Shown here piece by piece: positions 24,734 through 31,991 of a stretch of 39,510 nucleotides of DNA. Below the pieces are notes generated by a model. It did no database searches and was not told the origin of the DNA. It saw nothing but the letters and a program-made list of their open reading frames with translations. Both the position numbers and the translations under genes were made by a program. Each line of letters starts with the position of its first letter. Position 1 is the stretch's first letter. Source of the DNA: Streptomyces sp. 150FB (lineage in GTDB: Bacteria > Actinomycetota > Actinomycetes > Streptomycetales > Streptomycetaceae); assembly GCF_000818195.1 (NCBI RefSeq), contig NZ_JTHL01000001.1:5965297-6004806 (forward strand), read 5' to 3'.

Positions 24734-25182
24734 CGGACACCCCGGCGGACTCGGCGGACCCGGCGGACCCGGCGGACCCGGCGGCGGGGCCTCCGGCGAC
24801 GGTGGACTGGGAGGCGCTGCGAGCGGCGGCGCGGGACGCGATGGCGCATGCGTACGCCCCCTATTCGGGCTACCCGGTGGGCGCCGCCGCACTCGTCGAC
24901 GACGGCCGCACGGTCACCGGCTGCAACGTGGAGAACGCGTCGTACGGACTCGGCCTGTGCGCCGAGTGCGGACTCGTCTCCGCGCTGCGGCTGGGCGGCG
25001 GCGGCCGGCTCACCCACTTCACCTGCGTCGACGGCGCGGGCGATGTACTGGTGCCGTGCGGCCGCTGCCGGCAGTTGCTGTACGAGTTCGGCGGCCCCGC
25101 GCTGGTCCTCGAGACCCCGGCGGGCTTCCGCACCCTGGACGAGATGCTGCCGCAGGCGTTCGGCCCGCAACACCTCAACTGA
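24730..25182 (+). CDS. cdd: Cytidine deaminase
   Basis: 150 residues, overlapping permease 2 by 4 bases. It converts cytidine and deoxycytidine to uridine and deoxyuridine in the cytoplasm. The zinc site is visible: CAE (77-79) in GLGLCAECGLVSAL, and PCGRC (Cys110, Cys113). NVENASYG (~66-73) is the substrate loop. The length suits the homotetrameric class. An extra N-terminal stretch of about 22 residues carries an Asp-Pro-Ala repeat encoded by CGGACCCGG units at 24753-24783, which varies freely in such genomes. It feeds DeoA, which follows. Confidence 0.95.
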   Translation: MTDTPADSADPADPADPAAGPPATVDWEALRAAARDAMAHAYAPYSGYPVGAAALVDDGRTVTGCNVENASYGLGLCAECGLVSALRLGGGGRLTHFTCVDGAGDVLVPCGRCRQLLYEFGGPALVLETPAGFRTLDEMLPQAFGPQHLN

Positions 25183-25185
25183 CCG

Positions 25186-25246
25186 ACCACACAGGCACAC
25201 AGGCCCACACGTACACAGGCATACACGTACACAGGCACACAGGCAC
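25186..25246 (+). repeat. ACACAGGC-type tandem repeat between cdd and deoA
   Basis: A purine/C-rich tract of 8-bp CACACAGG units, including a perfect 16-bp period: ACACGTACACAGGCAT (25207-25222) and ACACGTACACAGGCAC (25223-25238), then ACAGGCAC. The plus strand has almost no T. It fills most of the 86-bp gap, ending 22 bases before the deoA start. Confidence 0.9.
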
Positions 25247-25268
25247 TGTGACAAAGGTAAGGACCGTC

Positions 25269-26555
25269 ATGGACGTCATCTCCGTCATCCGCACGAAGCG
25301 GGACAGGGGCGAGCTGAGCGCCGCGCAGATCGACTGGGTGATCGACGCCTACACGCGCGGCGACGTCGCCGACGAGCAGATGTCGGCCCTCGCGATGGCG
25401 ATCCTGCTCAACGGCATGAACCGTACGGAGATCGCCCGCTGGACCGCCGCCATGATCGCGTCGGGCGAGCGGATGGACTTCTCGGCGCTGTCCCGCCCCA
25501 CGGCTGACAAGCACTCGACGGGCGGTGTCGGCGACAAGATCACCCTGCCGCTGGCGCCGCTGGTCGCCGCGTGCGGGGCCGCCGTACCGCAGCTCAGCGG
25601 GCGCGGCCTCGGCCACACCGGGGGCACGCTCGACAAGCTGGAGTCGATCAAGGGCTGGCGGGCGGCGCTCTCCAACGCCGAGATGCTGCACGTACTCGAC
25701 ACCACGGGCGCGGTGATCTGCGCGGCGGGCGACGGCCTCGCGCCCGCCGACAAGAAGCTGTACGCGCTGCGCGATGTCACCGGCACCGTCGAGTCGATCC
25801 CGCTGATCGCCTCCTCGATCATGTCGAAGAAGATCGCCGAGGGGACGGGATCGCTCGTCCTCGACGTGAAGGCGGGCTCGGGCGCCTTCATGAAGACCGT
25901 CGAGGACGCCCGCGAACTGGCGGCGACCATGGTGGAGTTGGGCAACGACCACGGCGTACGTACGGTCGCACTGCTCACCGACATGGCGACCCCGCTGGGC
26001 CGCACGGCGGGCAACGCCCTGGAGGTACGCGAGTCCGTCGAGGTCCTGGCGGGCGGCGGCCCGGCCGATGTCGTCGAGCTGACCCTCGCCCTGGCCCGGG
26101 AGATGCTGGACGCGGCGGGCCTGCCGGACGCCGACCCCCGGGAGGCGCTGGCGAACGGCTCGGCGATGGACGTCTGGCGCCGCATGATCGCGGCACAGGG
26201 CGGCGACCCGGACGCGGCACTGCCGGTGGCGCCCGAACGCCAGGTGATCACGGCCCCCGTCTCGGGCGTCCTGACCCGCCTGGACGCGTACGACATCGGC
26301 GTGTCCGCCTGGCGCCTCGGCGCGGGCCGCGCGCGCAAGGAGGACCCGGTCCAGGCGGGTGCGGGCATCGAACTGCACGCGAAGCCGGGCGATGTCGTCC
26401 GGGCCGGCGAACCGCTGCTGACCCTGCACACGGACACCCCGGACAAGTTCGGCTACGCGACGGAGGCACTGGCGGACGCGTACGAGATCGCACCGGCGGG
26501 AACACCGGATGCGGCGTTCAGGGCGACCCCGGTGGTGCTGGAACGTATCGCCTGA
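25269..26555 (+). CDS. deoA: Pyrimidine-nucleoside (thymidine) phosphorylase
   Basis: 428 residues from ATG 25269 (AAGGA 6 bases upstream). It cleaves thymidine, uridine or deoxyuridine with phosphate to give the base and (deoxy)ribose 1-phosphate. KHSTGGVGDK (81-90) binds phosphate, and SGRGLGHTGGTLDKLE (110-125) is the family signature. The C-terminal PYNP_C domain, containing GAGRARKEDPVQAGAGIELHA-like sequence, is present, so it is full length. The gene is last in the ABC-cdd-deoA operon, followed by a strong terminator. The short form (about 430 residues) resembles pyrimidine-nucleoside phosphorylase (Pdp) as much as DeoA; substrate preference is not decided. Confidence 0.95.
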   Translation: MDVISVIRTKRDRGELSAAQIDWVIDAYTRGDVADEQMSALAMAILLNGMNRTEIARWTAAMIASGERMDFSALSRPTADKHSTGGVGDKITLPLAPLVAACGAAVPQLSGRGLGHTGGTLDKLESIKGWRAALSNAEMLHVLDTTGAVICAAGDGLAPADKKLYALRDVTGTVESIPLIASSIMSKKIAEGTGSLVLDVKAGSGAFMKTVEDARELAATMVELGNDHGVRTVALLTDMATPLGRTAGNALEVRESVEVLAGGGPADVVELTLALAREMLDAAGLPDADPREALANGSAMDVWRRMIAAQGGDPDAALPVAPERQVITAPVSGVLTRLDAYDIGVSAWRLGAGRARKEDPVQAGAGIELHAKPGDVVRAGEPLLTLHTDTPDKFGYATEALADAYEIAPAGTPDAAFRATPVVLERIA

Positions 26556-26577
26556 CCTGCGGGTTACCCATTCAGGT

Positions 26578-26611
26578 GAACGGGATCGGTGGACGGCCAC
26601 CGGTCCCGTTC
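26578..26611 (+). terminator. Terminator of the nucleoside operon
   Basis: GAACGGGATCGGTGG (26578-26592), loop ACGG, CCACCGGTCCCGTTC (26597-26611): 15 pairs with one wobble, 22 bases past the deoA stop. Confidence 0.85.
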
Positions 26612-26662
26612 CCGCGTGCTGGGATCGGTGGCGTACTGACGGGAAGACCACCGGAGACCGCC

Positions 26663-27253
26663 GTGAACACAAACGCCGTTGACCCTGATGACTCCCTTGG
26701 GCAGGGCTGGGACGAACTGGTCCGAATCTGGGAAGGCACGGACGCGCCCGAGGGCTGCAAGGTGGAGATCATCGAGGGGATCGTCACTGTGGCCTCGCTG
26801 CCGTCGAAGAATCACAGTCTCACCGCAGCGTTGTTGCAGCGCCGCCTTTACGGCGTCATCCCGGAGGACTGCGGAGTCTTCCAGAGACTTGGGCTGTCGG
26901 CACCGGGCCGCCAGGGGCTTTTCGTTCCGGATGTCGCCGTTCTGCCGCGAACCGCAGTGACTGGCCCTGGGTATCACGTTCCCGCGGACGAGGCACTGCT
27001 CGTCGTTGAGATCACCTCGCAGAGCAACGCCAACCACGACCGGATCAAGAAGCTTCACGGATACGCGGGAGCGGGAGTCCCGTTGTACCTGCTGCTCGAC
27101 CCCTGGCGCTCGGGTCGTCCGACCGCGACGCTCTACGGTGAGCCCGCAGGGGGCACATACCGCATCCTCGACTCCATCGAGTACGGCGAGAAACTGACCC
27201 TCCCCGCGCCCTTCGACCTGCCGATCGGCACCGCCGAGTTCCCGGTCAACTGA
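26663..27253 (+). CDS. Uma2-family (DUF820) putative endonuclease
   Basis: 196 residues from GTG 26663 (GGAG 6 bases upstream); the frame runs far back into deoA but that is read-through, not gene. The PD-(D/E)XK fold of Uma2 is recognisable: CKVEIIEGIV near residue 33, LFVPDVAVLPR (catalytic Asp ~92), LLVVEITSQSNANHDRIKK (Glu ~112, Lys at the end), then YAGAGVPLYLLLD. Uma2 proteins are numerous in Streptomyces; their targets are not known. It has its own promoter after the deoA terminator and overlaps the 3' end of the HAD gene by 8 bases. It is not obviously part of nucleoside salvage. Confidence 0.87.
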   Translation: MNTNAVDPDDSLGQGWDELVRIWEGTDAPEGCKVEIIEGIVTVASLPSKNHSLTAALLQRRLYGVIPEDCGVFQRLGLSAPGRQGLFVPDVAVLPRTAVTGPGYHVPADEALLVVEITSQSNANHDRIKKLHGYAGAGVPLYLLLDPWRSGRPTATLYGEPAGGTYRILDSIEYGEKLTLPAPFDLPIGTAEFPVN

Positions 27254-27926
27254 CGGCCGGTTCCCCGCCCCCGGCCAGCAGTTTCGGCAGGTCACGCATG
27301 GCGTCGAAGACCACCGTGCCGGGGCCCGCCAGCCGGTGCGCGGCCGTCAGGCCTCCGCAGTATCCGTACACCCGCATCCCGGCGGCGCGGGCCGCCTCCA
27401 CGCCGTGCAGGCTGTCCTCCACCACGACGCAGCGCGCCGGGTCGACACCCATCGTGCGGGCGGCGTGCAGGAAGAGATCGGGGGCCGGCTTGCCCCGGGA
27501 GACGTCGGAGGCGCAGAAGGCGCGGCCCATGAAGCGTTCGTAGAGGCCGGTGGTGGTCAGGTTCCTGCGGATGCCGTTGTGGCTGTTGTTCGAGGCGAGA
27601 CAGAACGGCGTGCCGAGGCCGTCGAGGGCGTCCAGCACGTCGACCACTCCCTCGATCACCGTCAACTCGGCGGCGAGCGCCGCCTCGTACAGCGGCACGA
27701 ACGGCAGGTGCCAGTCCTTCTCCAGAGGGCGGCCCAACCGCTCCTCGACCATCTGGTGAAACGCCTCCGTCGAGCAGCCGACGAATCGCTCGACCATCTC
27801 CGCCTCGCTGAAATGACAGCCCAGCGTGCTGAACACCTCGGCGTTCACCCGGAGGGCCAGGGGCTCGCTGTCCACGAGAACACCGTCGCAGTCGAAGATC
27901 ACCAATTCGACGGGGGCAGGGGTCAT
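27246..27926 (-). CDS. HAD-superfamily phosphatase (beta-phosphoglucomutase-like)
   Basis: 226 residues from ATG 27926. All four HAD motifs are visible: I, FDCDGVLVDSEP (nucleophile Asp near residue 10); II, ASNNSHNG; III, the lysine in SRGKPAPD; IV, VVEDSLHGVEAARAAG. It belongs to the phosphoglycolate-phosphatase/beta-phosphoglucomutase subfamily with a helical cap after motif I. The likely substrate is a sugar phosphate; it could act on ribose phosphates from the neighbouring salvage pathway, but this is only positional. There is no ribosome site, and a -10-like TACGCT lies 7 bases upstream on the minus strand, so it may be leaderless. It is divergent from the STAS gene. Confidence 0.87.
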   Translation of the reverse strand: MTPAPVELVIFDCDGVLVDSEPLALRVNAEVFSTLGCHFSEAEMVERFVGCSTEAFHQMVEERLGRPLEKDWHLPFVPLYEAALAAELTVIEGVVDVLDALDGLGTPFCLASNNSHNGIRRNLTTTGLYERFMGRAFCASDVSRGKPAPDLFLHAARTMGVDPARCVVVEDSLHGVEAARAAGMRVYGYCGGLTAAHRLAGPGTVVFDAMRDLPKLLAGGGEPAVS

Positions 27927-27975
27927 GCCAGGCAGCGTACTGGCTGTGTCGGAGCCGCTGCGATGAGTTCCGGCC

Positions 27976-28314
27976 GTGCGATCGGTCTCAGTGGTTGTGG
28001 ACGCCACGGAACCGATCGTGCTTGTCGTCAGGGGCCGGCTGGCCATGGCCGATACGGCACGCCTGTGCGAGGAGCTGACCGTACAGATCACCACGAGGGG
28101 TGCCGCCGACGGCACAGGTGCGATCGGGGAGGCGATCTGTGATGTCGGGGGACTGGTCCGCCCGGATCTGGTCGCCGTCAATACGCTGGCCAGACTGCAC
28201 CTCACCGCCCGCCGCCACGGTTTGCGTCTCCGCCTGCGCGGCGCGGACCGGGAGCTGCACCTGCTGCTGGGCCTGGTGGGCCTGTCGGTCCTCGCCGAGG
28301 AAGCGAGGCCCTGA
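27976..28314 (+). CDS. STAS-domain protein (anti-sigma-factor-antagonist-like)
   Basis: 112 residues from GTG 27976. The fold is recognised from IVLVVRGRLAMADTARLCEE (strand-helix start), CDVGGLVRPDLVAVNTLARL (central strand and helix, where a phosphorylatable Ser/Thr normally lies) and HGLRLRLRGADRELHLLLGL. In the usual SpoIIAA pattern the residue is in D-S/T-S-G; here the segment reads DVGGLV, so the phosphorylation site is absent. It may therefore act as an unregulated antagonist or an Mla-type lipid-handling STAS protein. No anti-sigma kinase is nearby. A strong bidirectional terminator follows. Confidence 0.75.
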   Translation: MRSVSVVVDATEPIVLVVRGRLAMADTARLCEELTVQITTRGAADGTGAIGEAICDVGGLVRPDLVAVNTLARLHLTARRHGLRLRLRGADRELHLLLGLVGLSVLAEEARP

Positions 28315-28340
28315 AGAGTCTGCTCGCTGTGCGCGAGGAA

Positions 28341-28375
28341 GGAGCGCCCGACCTCGATACCAGGTCGGGCGCTCC
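28341..28375. terminator. Perfect 14-bp bidirectional terminator
   Basis: GGAGCGCCCGACCT (28341-28354), loop CGATACC, AGGTCGGGCGCTCC (28362-28375), between the convergent STAS and P450 genes. Confidence 0.9.
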
Positions 28376-28412
28376 TGATGCCACGTGGCGGGGGCCCAGG
28401 GAGTCAGCGGTG

Positions 28413-29612
28413 TCAGCGAGTGACCAGGAGCTTCTTCACGGCGTAGTTGGTGCCGTAGGTGTCCATGGGGACCTCGCTCTCGGGCACGGCGAGGCGGAGG
28501 TCGGGGAAGCGGGTGAAGAGTCGCGGGAGGACGGTTTTGAGTTCGGCTCGGGCGACGTTCTGGCCGAGGCACTGGTGGACGCCGTAGCCGAAGGCGATGT
28601 GGCGGATCATGCCGCGGTCGAAGTCCGGGGTGTCGGGGTTGTCGAAGACGCGGGGGTCGCGGTTGGCGGCGGGCATGGCGACGACAACGAGGTCGCCCTT
28701 GGCGATGTGCTTGCCGCCGATCTCGACGTCTTCGAGGGCCACACGGCCGAGGCCGAACTGCACGATGGTCAGATACCGCAGGAGTTCCTCGACGGCCGGG
28801 CCGGTCTTCTCCGGGTGCTCGACGAGGTCTTGGCGCTGCTGGGGGTGGGTGAGCAGGGTGAGCGCCGACAGGCCGAGCATCGCCGCTGTGGTGTCGTGTC
28901 CGGCGAACAGCAGCAGCACGCCCATGCCGATGAGTTCGTCCTCGGAGAGGAAGGAGTCTTCCTGGTCCGCGATGGCGATGAGGTCGGCGAGCAGCCCTTC
29001 GGTGTCGCCCGTCCGTCGTTTCGTGGCGACGAGCCGGGTGATGTAGTCGATGAGCCACTTGGCCCCCGCGGCGCGTTCCTCGCGGGAACCCGATACGTCC
29101 ATCATGGCCTCGGTGGCGTGGTGGAAGCCGTCCCGGTCGGCGTAGGGGACGCCGAGCAGCTCGCAGATGACGAGGCAGGGGATGGGCAGCGCGAGTGCTT
29201 CGACCAGGTCGAAGGTTTCGGGGCCCGCGGCGATCGCGTCGAGGTGCTCGTCCACGATGCGGTCGATGTAGGGCTGGAGGCGCTGGGCCACGGACTTGGG
29301 CGTGAAGCGGCCGGTGAGCAGGCGGCGGTAGAGGCCGTGGTCGGGTTCGTCCATCATGACGAACGTCGGGTTGAACGGCGCCTCCTCCGCGCCCTCTTCG
29401 GCGGGCACGTCGTGGCGGGGGCGGCGGGCGCTCAGGCGGGGGTCGGCGAAGACCTTGCTGCCCTCTTCGAAGCGGGTCACGAGCCAGCCGGCCGACCCGT
29501 TGGGGAAGCGGACGCGGGTGACGGGCTCGTCCTCACGCAACTGGTGGTACTCGGCGGGCGGGTCGAGCAGGGTGGGGCGCAGCACGGGCATGTCGGGCAG
29601 GGTCTCGGTCAC
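28413..29612 (-). CDS. Cytochrome P450
   Basis: 399 residues from GTG 29612, overlapping the upstream stop by one base (TAGTG) and with AAGGAG 6 bases before it. A soluble class I bacterial P450: I-helix AGHDTT (237-242), ExxR in EELLR (275-279), heme loop FGYGVHQCLG (341-350) with axial Cys348. The region RRPRHDVPAEEGAE and MMDEPDHGLYRRL resembles the CYP105 group of Streptomyces. The substrate is unknown. Electrons should come from a ferredoxin; the one expected in this operon is a deleted remnant, so the partner must be encoded elsewhere. Probably controlled by the TetR protein upstream. Confidence 0.95.
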   Translation of the reverse strand: MTETLPDMPVLRPTLLDPPAEYHQLREDEPVTRVRFPNGSAGWLVTRFEEGSKVFADPRLSARRPRHDVPAEEGAEEAPFNPTFVMMDEPDHGLYRRLLTGRFTPKSVAQRLQPYIDRIVDEHLDAIAAGPETFDLVEALALPIPCLVICELLGVPYADRDGFHHATEAMMDVSGSREERAAGAKWLIDYITRLVATKRRTGDTEGLLADLIAIADQEDSFLSEDELIGMGVLLLFAGHDTTAAMLGLSALTLLTHPQQRQDLVEHPEKTGPAVEELLRYLTIVQFGLGRVALEDVEIGGKHIAKGDLVVVAMPAANRDPRVFDNPDTPDFDRGMIRHIAFGYGVHQCLGQNVARAELKTVLPRLFTRFPDLRLAVPESEVPMDTYGTNYAVKKLLVTR

Positions 29613-30877
29613 TACTTCTCCTTGGGGGAGGAGGTACGGGCATGGTCGTCGAGCGCTTCGGCGACGCCCTGGTGGACAGCGGTGGCGTTGCACCAGCCGA
29701 CGTACAGGGCCAGGTGCAACACGGCCTCGTCGAGCTGGCCGGGGGTGAAGTCGGCGCTGTTCAGCGCGCCGGCGGCCTGGATACGGATCAGGTCGGACCG
29801 GCCGGTGGCGGCGGCGACGCCGAGGGTGAGCAGGCGGCGGTCGCGGACGGACAGTCCGGGGCGGTCCCAGACCTCGCCGAAGAGGTAGTCCACCGTCTGT
29901 TCGGTGAAGGGGGTGTCGAGCGCACCGGCGCTTTCGCGTACGGCGGGCCCGTAGACCTCCTCCATGACTGCCAGCCCCCGTTCGCGCCGGCCGGACGGGG
30001 TGTCGGCGGGCGTCTCCGTCAGGGCGTCATCGCCGGTCCGCTCCTCGCCGCCGGGGCCGAGGGTGTCGGCAACGTGGTTCCGTGCCACGCCGGTCGCGGG
30101 CAGGCCGACCTCCAGCTCACCGGCGAGTGAGAGGGCCGCGTCGAGATCCTTGACCATGAGGGTGGCGATCTGCCGGTGCAGCTCGGGGGTGAGGCTGCCT
30201 TCGGCGCGCATGCGCAGAAGCTGGAGGAGGGTGCTGCCTTCGGGGTCGGCGGCGTCGATGACGGTGGTCAGAGTGGTCGGGTCGACGCCGGCGGCGGAGC
30301 ACAGGGCGGCGGCCTCGGCCGCGGTGCGCCAACTGCCGTAGGTGATGACGTTACGGGCGATCTTGGTGGCCATACCGGCGCCGACCGGGCCGCAGTGCAC
30401 GACCTGCTTGGCCCAGTCCGCCAGGACCGGACGGACGTGTTCGACGTCGTCCGCCGCACCGCCGACGATGGCCACCATACCGTGGTCGGCCGCCTTGTCG
30501 CCGGGCGTCACGCCACAGTCCAGGAACCGGACATCCGCGTCGCGGCACGCGGCGGCCAATTCATGGACCACGGGCAGAGCGACGGTGCTCAGCAGGACCA
30601 CCGTCGCGCCGGGACGGGCCGTGCTCAGCAGCCCCTCGGGACCGGTGACGACGGCGCGGGCCTGGTCGGCGTCGACGACGGCGACCATGATCACGTCGCT
30701 GTCGCGGGCCACGTCGGCGGGTGATCCGAGGGGGTTCGGTACGCCGTCCAGGGTCTCGGCGGCGTCGGAACGGATGTCGTGGACGACCGGTGTACGGCCG
30801 GAGCGGGCCAGGCTGACGGCGACGCCGCCGCCGATCATGCCCAGCCCCACCACGCCTGCCGTGAGCGGGGCGCTCAC
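29612..30877 (-). CDS. NAD(P)-dependent dehydrogenase fused to a carboxymuconolactone-decarboxylase-like domain
   Basis: 421 residues from GTG 30877; the GTGA overlaps the upstream 18-codon remnant's stop. Residues 1-~300 belong to the 3-hydroxyisobutyrate dehydrogenase/6-phosphogluconate-like family: GLGMIGGGVA (11-20), VVVLLSTVALPVV region, FLDCGVTPGDKAADHG (the substrate-binding Ser/Gly loop) and MATKIARNVITYG (catalytic Lys). Residues ~330-421 look like a carboxymuconolactone-decarboxylase/AhpD-fold domain: FGEVWDRPGLSVRDRRLLTLG and EAVLHLALYVGWCNATAVHQG, in which Cys and His stand in the positions often used for redox or decarboxylation. The two enzymes are likely consecutive or channelled activities. 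This is the middle gene of the P450 operon. Confidence 0.85.
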   Translation of the reverse strand: MSAPLTAGVVGLGMIGGGVAVSLARSGRTPVVHDIRSDAAETLDGVPNPLGSPADVARDSDVIMVAVVDADQARAVVTGPEGLLSTARPGATVVLLSTVALPVVHELAAACRDADVRFLDCGVTPGDKAADHGMVAIVGGAADDVEHVRPVLADWAKQVVHCGPVGAGMATKIARNVITYGSWRTAAEAAALCSAAGVDPTTLTTVIDAADPEGSTLLQLLRMRAEGSLTPELHRQIATLMVKDLDAALSLAGELEVGLPATGVARNHVADTLGPGGEERTGDDALTETPADTPSGRRERGLAVMEEVYGPAVRESAGALDTPFTEQTVDYLFGEVWDRPGLSVRDRRLLTLGVAAATGRSDLIRIQAAGALNSADFTPGQLDEAVLHLALYVGWCNATAVHQGVAEALDDHARTSSPKEK

Positions 30878-30930
30878 GCCCGCACCTCGATGGCGGCGGC
30901 CGGACACACCGCATCCAGGGAAATCTTCAT
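30874..30930 (-). pseudogene. Deleted ferredoxin remnant (18 codons), coupled to the dehydrogenase gene
   Basis: A short frame from ATG 30930 with GGAGGT 5-6 bases upstream reads MKISLDAVCPAAAIEVRA. Its first seven residues look like the start of a P450-type [3Fe-4S] ferredoxin (MKISLDA, then DRCVGAGQC) and its last eleven like its end (VCPAAAIEV). The roughly 45 codons between, with all but one of the cluster cysteines, are missing without loss of frame. The stop overlaps the next start (GTGA). As it stands it cannot bind a cluster, but it could still serve as a coupled leader for the dehydrogenase. The comparison with full-length ferredoxins is from memory. Confidence 0.7.
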
Positions 30931-30950
30931 GGCGACCTCCAACGGACGGC

Positions 30951-30967
30951 GGGGCAATGATTGCCCC
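30951..30967. promoter_or_regulatory. Palindrome GGGGCAA-TGA-TTGCCCC in the P450 operon leader
   Basis: Perfect 7-bp arms around TGA, 21-37 bases before the remnant's ATG. It could be a 5'-leader hairpin near the ribosome site or a second operator. Confidence 0.5.
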
Positions 30968-30974
30968 AGTCACC

Positions 30975-30990
30975 TAACTAAGTTCAGTTA
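30975..30990. promoter_or_regulatory. Candidate TetR operator TAACTAAGTTCAGTTA
   Basis: A 16-bp palindrome with arms TAACT and AGTTA, AT-rich in a GC-rich context. It lies upstream of the P450 operon and just beyond the 3' end of the TetR gene, the usual place for a neighbour-repressing TetR site. Confidence 0.6.
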
Positions 30991-31087
30991 CGGACGTTAG
31001 ACCCCGACCGGTCGTACGTCCAGTCCCGAAGTCGTGGGTGGCTCAATGGCATTGGCGCTGCCGGGCGATGGGCGCCACAAGCGCCGA

Positions 31088-31840
31088 TCAGCGCGCGGAG
31101 TCCGCTTCCGTCGGCGCGAGCATGGCCTTGATGCGCCGGGAGGCCGGGGTCTCCTCGGGCTCCCTCGGGGCACCGGCCCCGGCGTCCTGGGGCGTGATCA
31201 GCGAGTCGAGCAGACCATCGGCCATGTCCAGCACGAACTGTTCGGTGGATGCGTCGGAGAAAATGGTCTGGGAAAGAGCCACAGACCCGTGCAGTCCGCT
31301 CCACAGCGTCGTCGCCAACTGTTCCACCGGCAGGGCGAGCGAGCAGCCGGCGTCCGCGCACCGGGCGACAGCGGCCCGGAGGGAGCCGGAAACCATCCGC
31401 GCGGGGTGCAGGCCGATCCGGCTGGCGTCGACAGCGGGCTGACGCACCTGGTACATCAACTGGTAGTGCCCCGGGTGGGCCATGGCGAAGCGGCAGTACG
31501 CGTGCACCTGGGCTCGCAGCCGCGTCCGCGCGCCCTCGGCCGCGACACTCTCGTCGGCCGCGCGCAGCACGTCGGCCAACTGCGCGTACTTGTCGGACAG
31601 GGCCGTCCAGATCAGCTCGGTCTTGTCCGAGAAGTGCAGGTAGATGCTCGGGGCGGCGACCCCCACTTCCTGGGCGACGGCCCGGATGGTGAGCTTCTCC
31701 GCACTTCCCTCCTTCATGAGCAGCCGATTGACCGCGTCGAGGATCTCCCGCCGCAGCGCTTCCCCCTGGCCTCTGCGGTTTCGACGCCGGGCGTGCCCCG
31801 GCGTACCGATCCCTGTGTCCACGCCACCCATCCTGCCCAT
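31088..31840 (-). CDS. TetR-family transcriptional regulator
   Basis: 250 residues from ATG 31840, with GGAG 8 bases upstream. Residues ~25-75 carry the N-terminal helix-turn-helix: RREILDAVNRLLMKEGSAEK, LTIRAVAQEVGVAAPSIYLH and FSDKTELI, an unmistakable TetR pattern. The C-terminal ligand-binding part (YCRFAMAHPGHYQLMYQVRQ and GCSLALPVEQLATTLWSGLHG) resembles the TetR_C WHG type. It is in the same orientation as, and just upstream of, the P450 operon, with a palindromic site between. It is likely a repressor of that operon, relieved by the P450 substrate or a related small molecule. The frame is open further upstream but that part is a hexamer repeat and has no ribosome site. Confidence 0.9.
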   Translation of the reverse strand: MGRMGGVDTGIGTPGHARRRNRRGQGEALRREILDAVNRLLMKEGSAEKLTIRAVAQEVGVAAPSIYLHFSDKTELIWTALSDKYAQLADVLRAADESVAAEGARTRLRAQVHAYCRFAMAHPGHYQLMYQVRQPAVDASRIGLHPARMVSGSLRAAVARCADAGCSLALPVEQLATTLWSGLHGSVALSQTIFSDASTEQFVLDMADGLLDSLITPQDAGAGAPREPEETPASRRIKAMLAPTEADSAR

Positions 31841-31943
31841 GTCGACGACTCCGGCGGGCGGCGTCCACGGTCGTGCACCGCCCCGGTGACAGTAGCCGCC
31901 GTTCGCTTTTCCCCGGCGGCTCGTACGGTCCACGGTCCTGGCC

Positions 31944-31979
31944 GACGTCAACGTCAACGCCAACGTCAACGCCGACGGC
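31944..31979. repeat. Six-copy hexamer repeat AACGYC upstream of TetR
   Basis: GACGTC, AACGTC, AACGCC, AACGTC, AACGCC, GACGGC in tandem, in the gap between the TetR start and the small coupled gene's end. It could be a set of half-sites or slippage product; no gene lies across it. Confidence 0.75.
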
Positions 31980-31991
31980 CGGGACCGTGCC

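Noticed and set aside
25186..25246. Repeat array as a CRISPR or small RNA gene
   Set aside because: No unique spacers, no cas genes, and the tract is simple-sequence DNA inside an operon.
30374..30377. Regulator of the shared nucleoside palindrome among genes in this window
   Set aside because: The MarR, TetR, LysR, HxlR and LAL genes each have their own better local palindrome or repeat, and none carries CTACGCGCGTAG in its promoter.
28413..31840. A complete secondary-metabolite cluster around the P450
   Set aside because: No polyketide, peptide or terpene synthase is present; the unit is a P450, a dehydrogenase fusion, a ferredoxin remnant and a TetR regulator.
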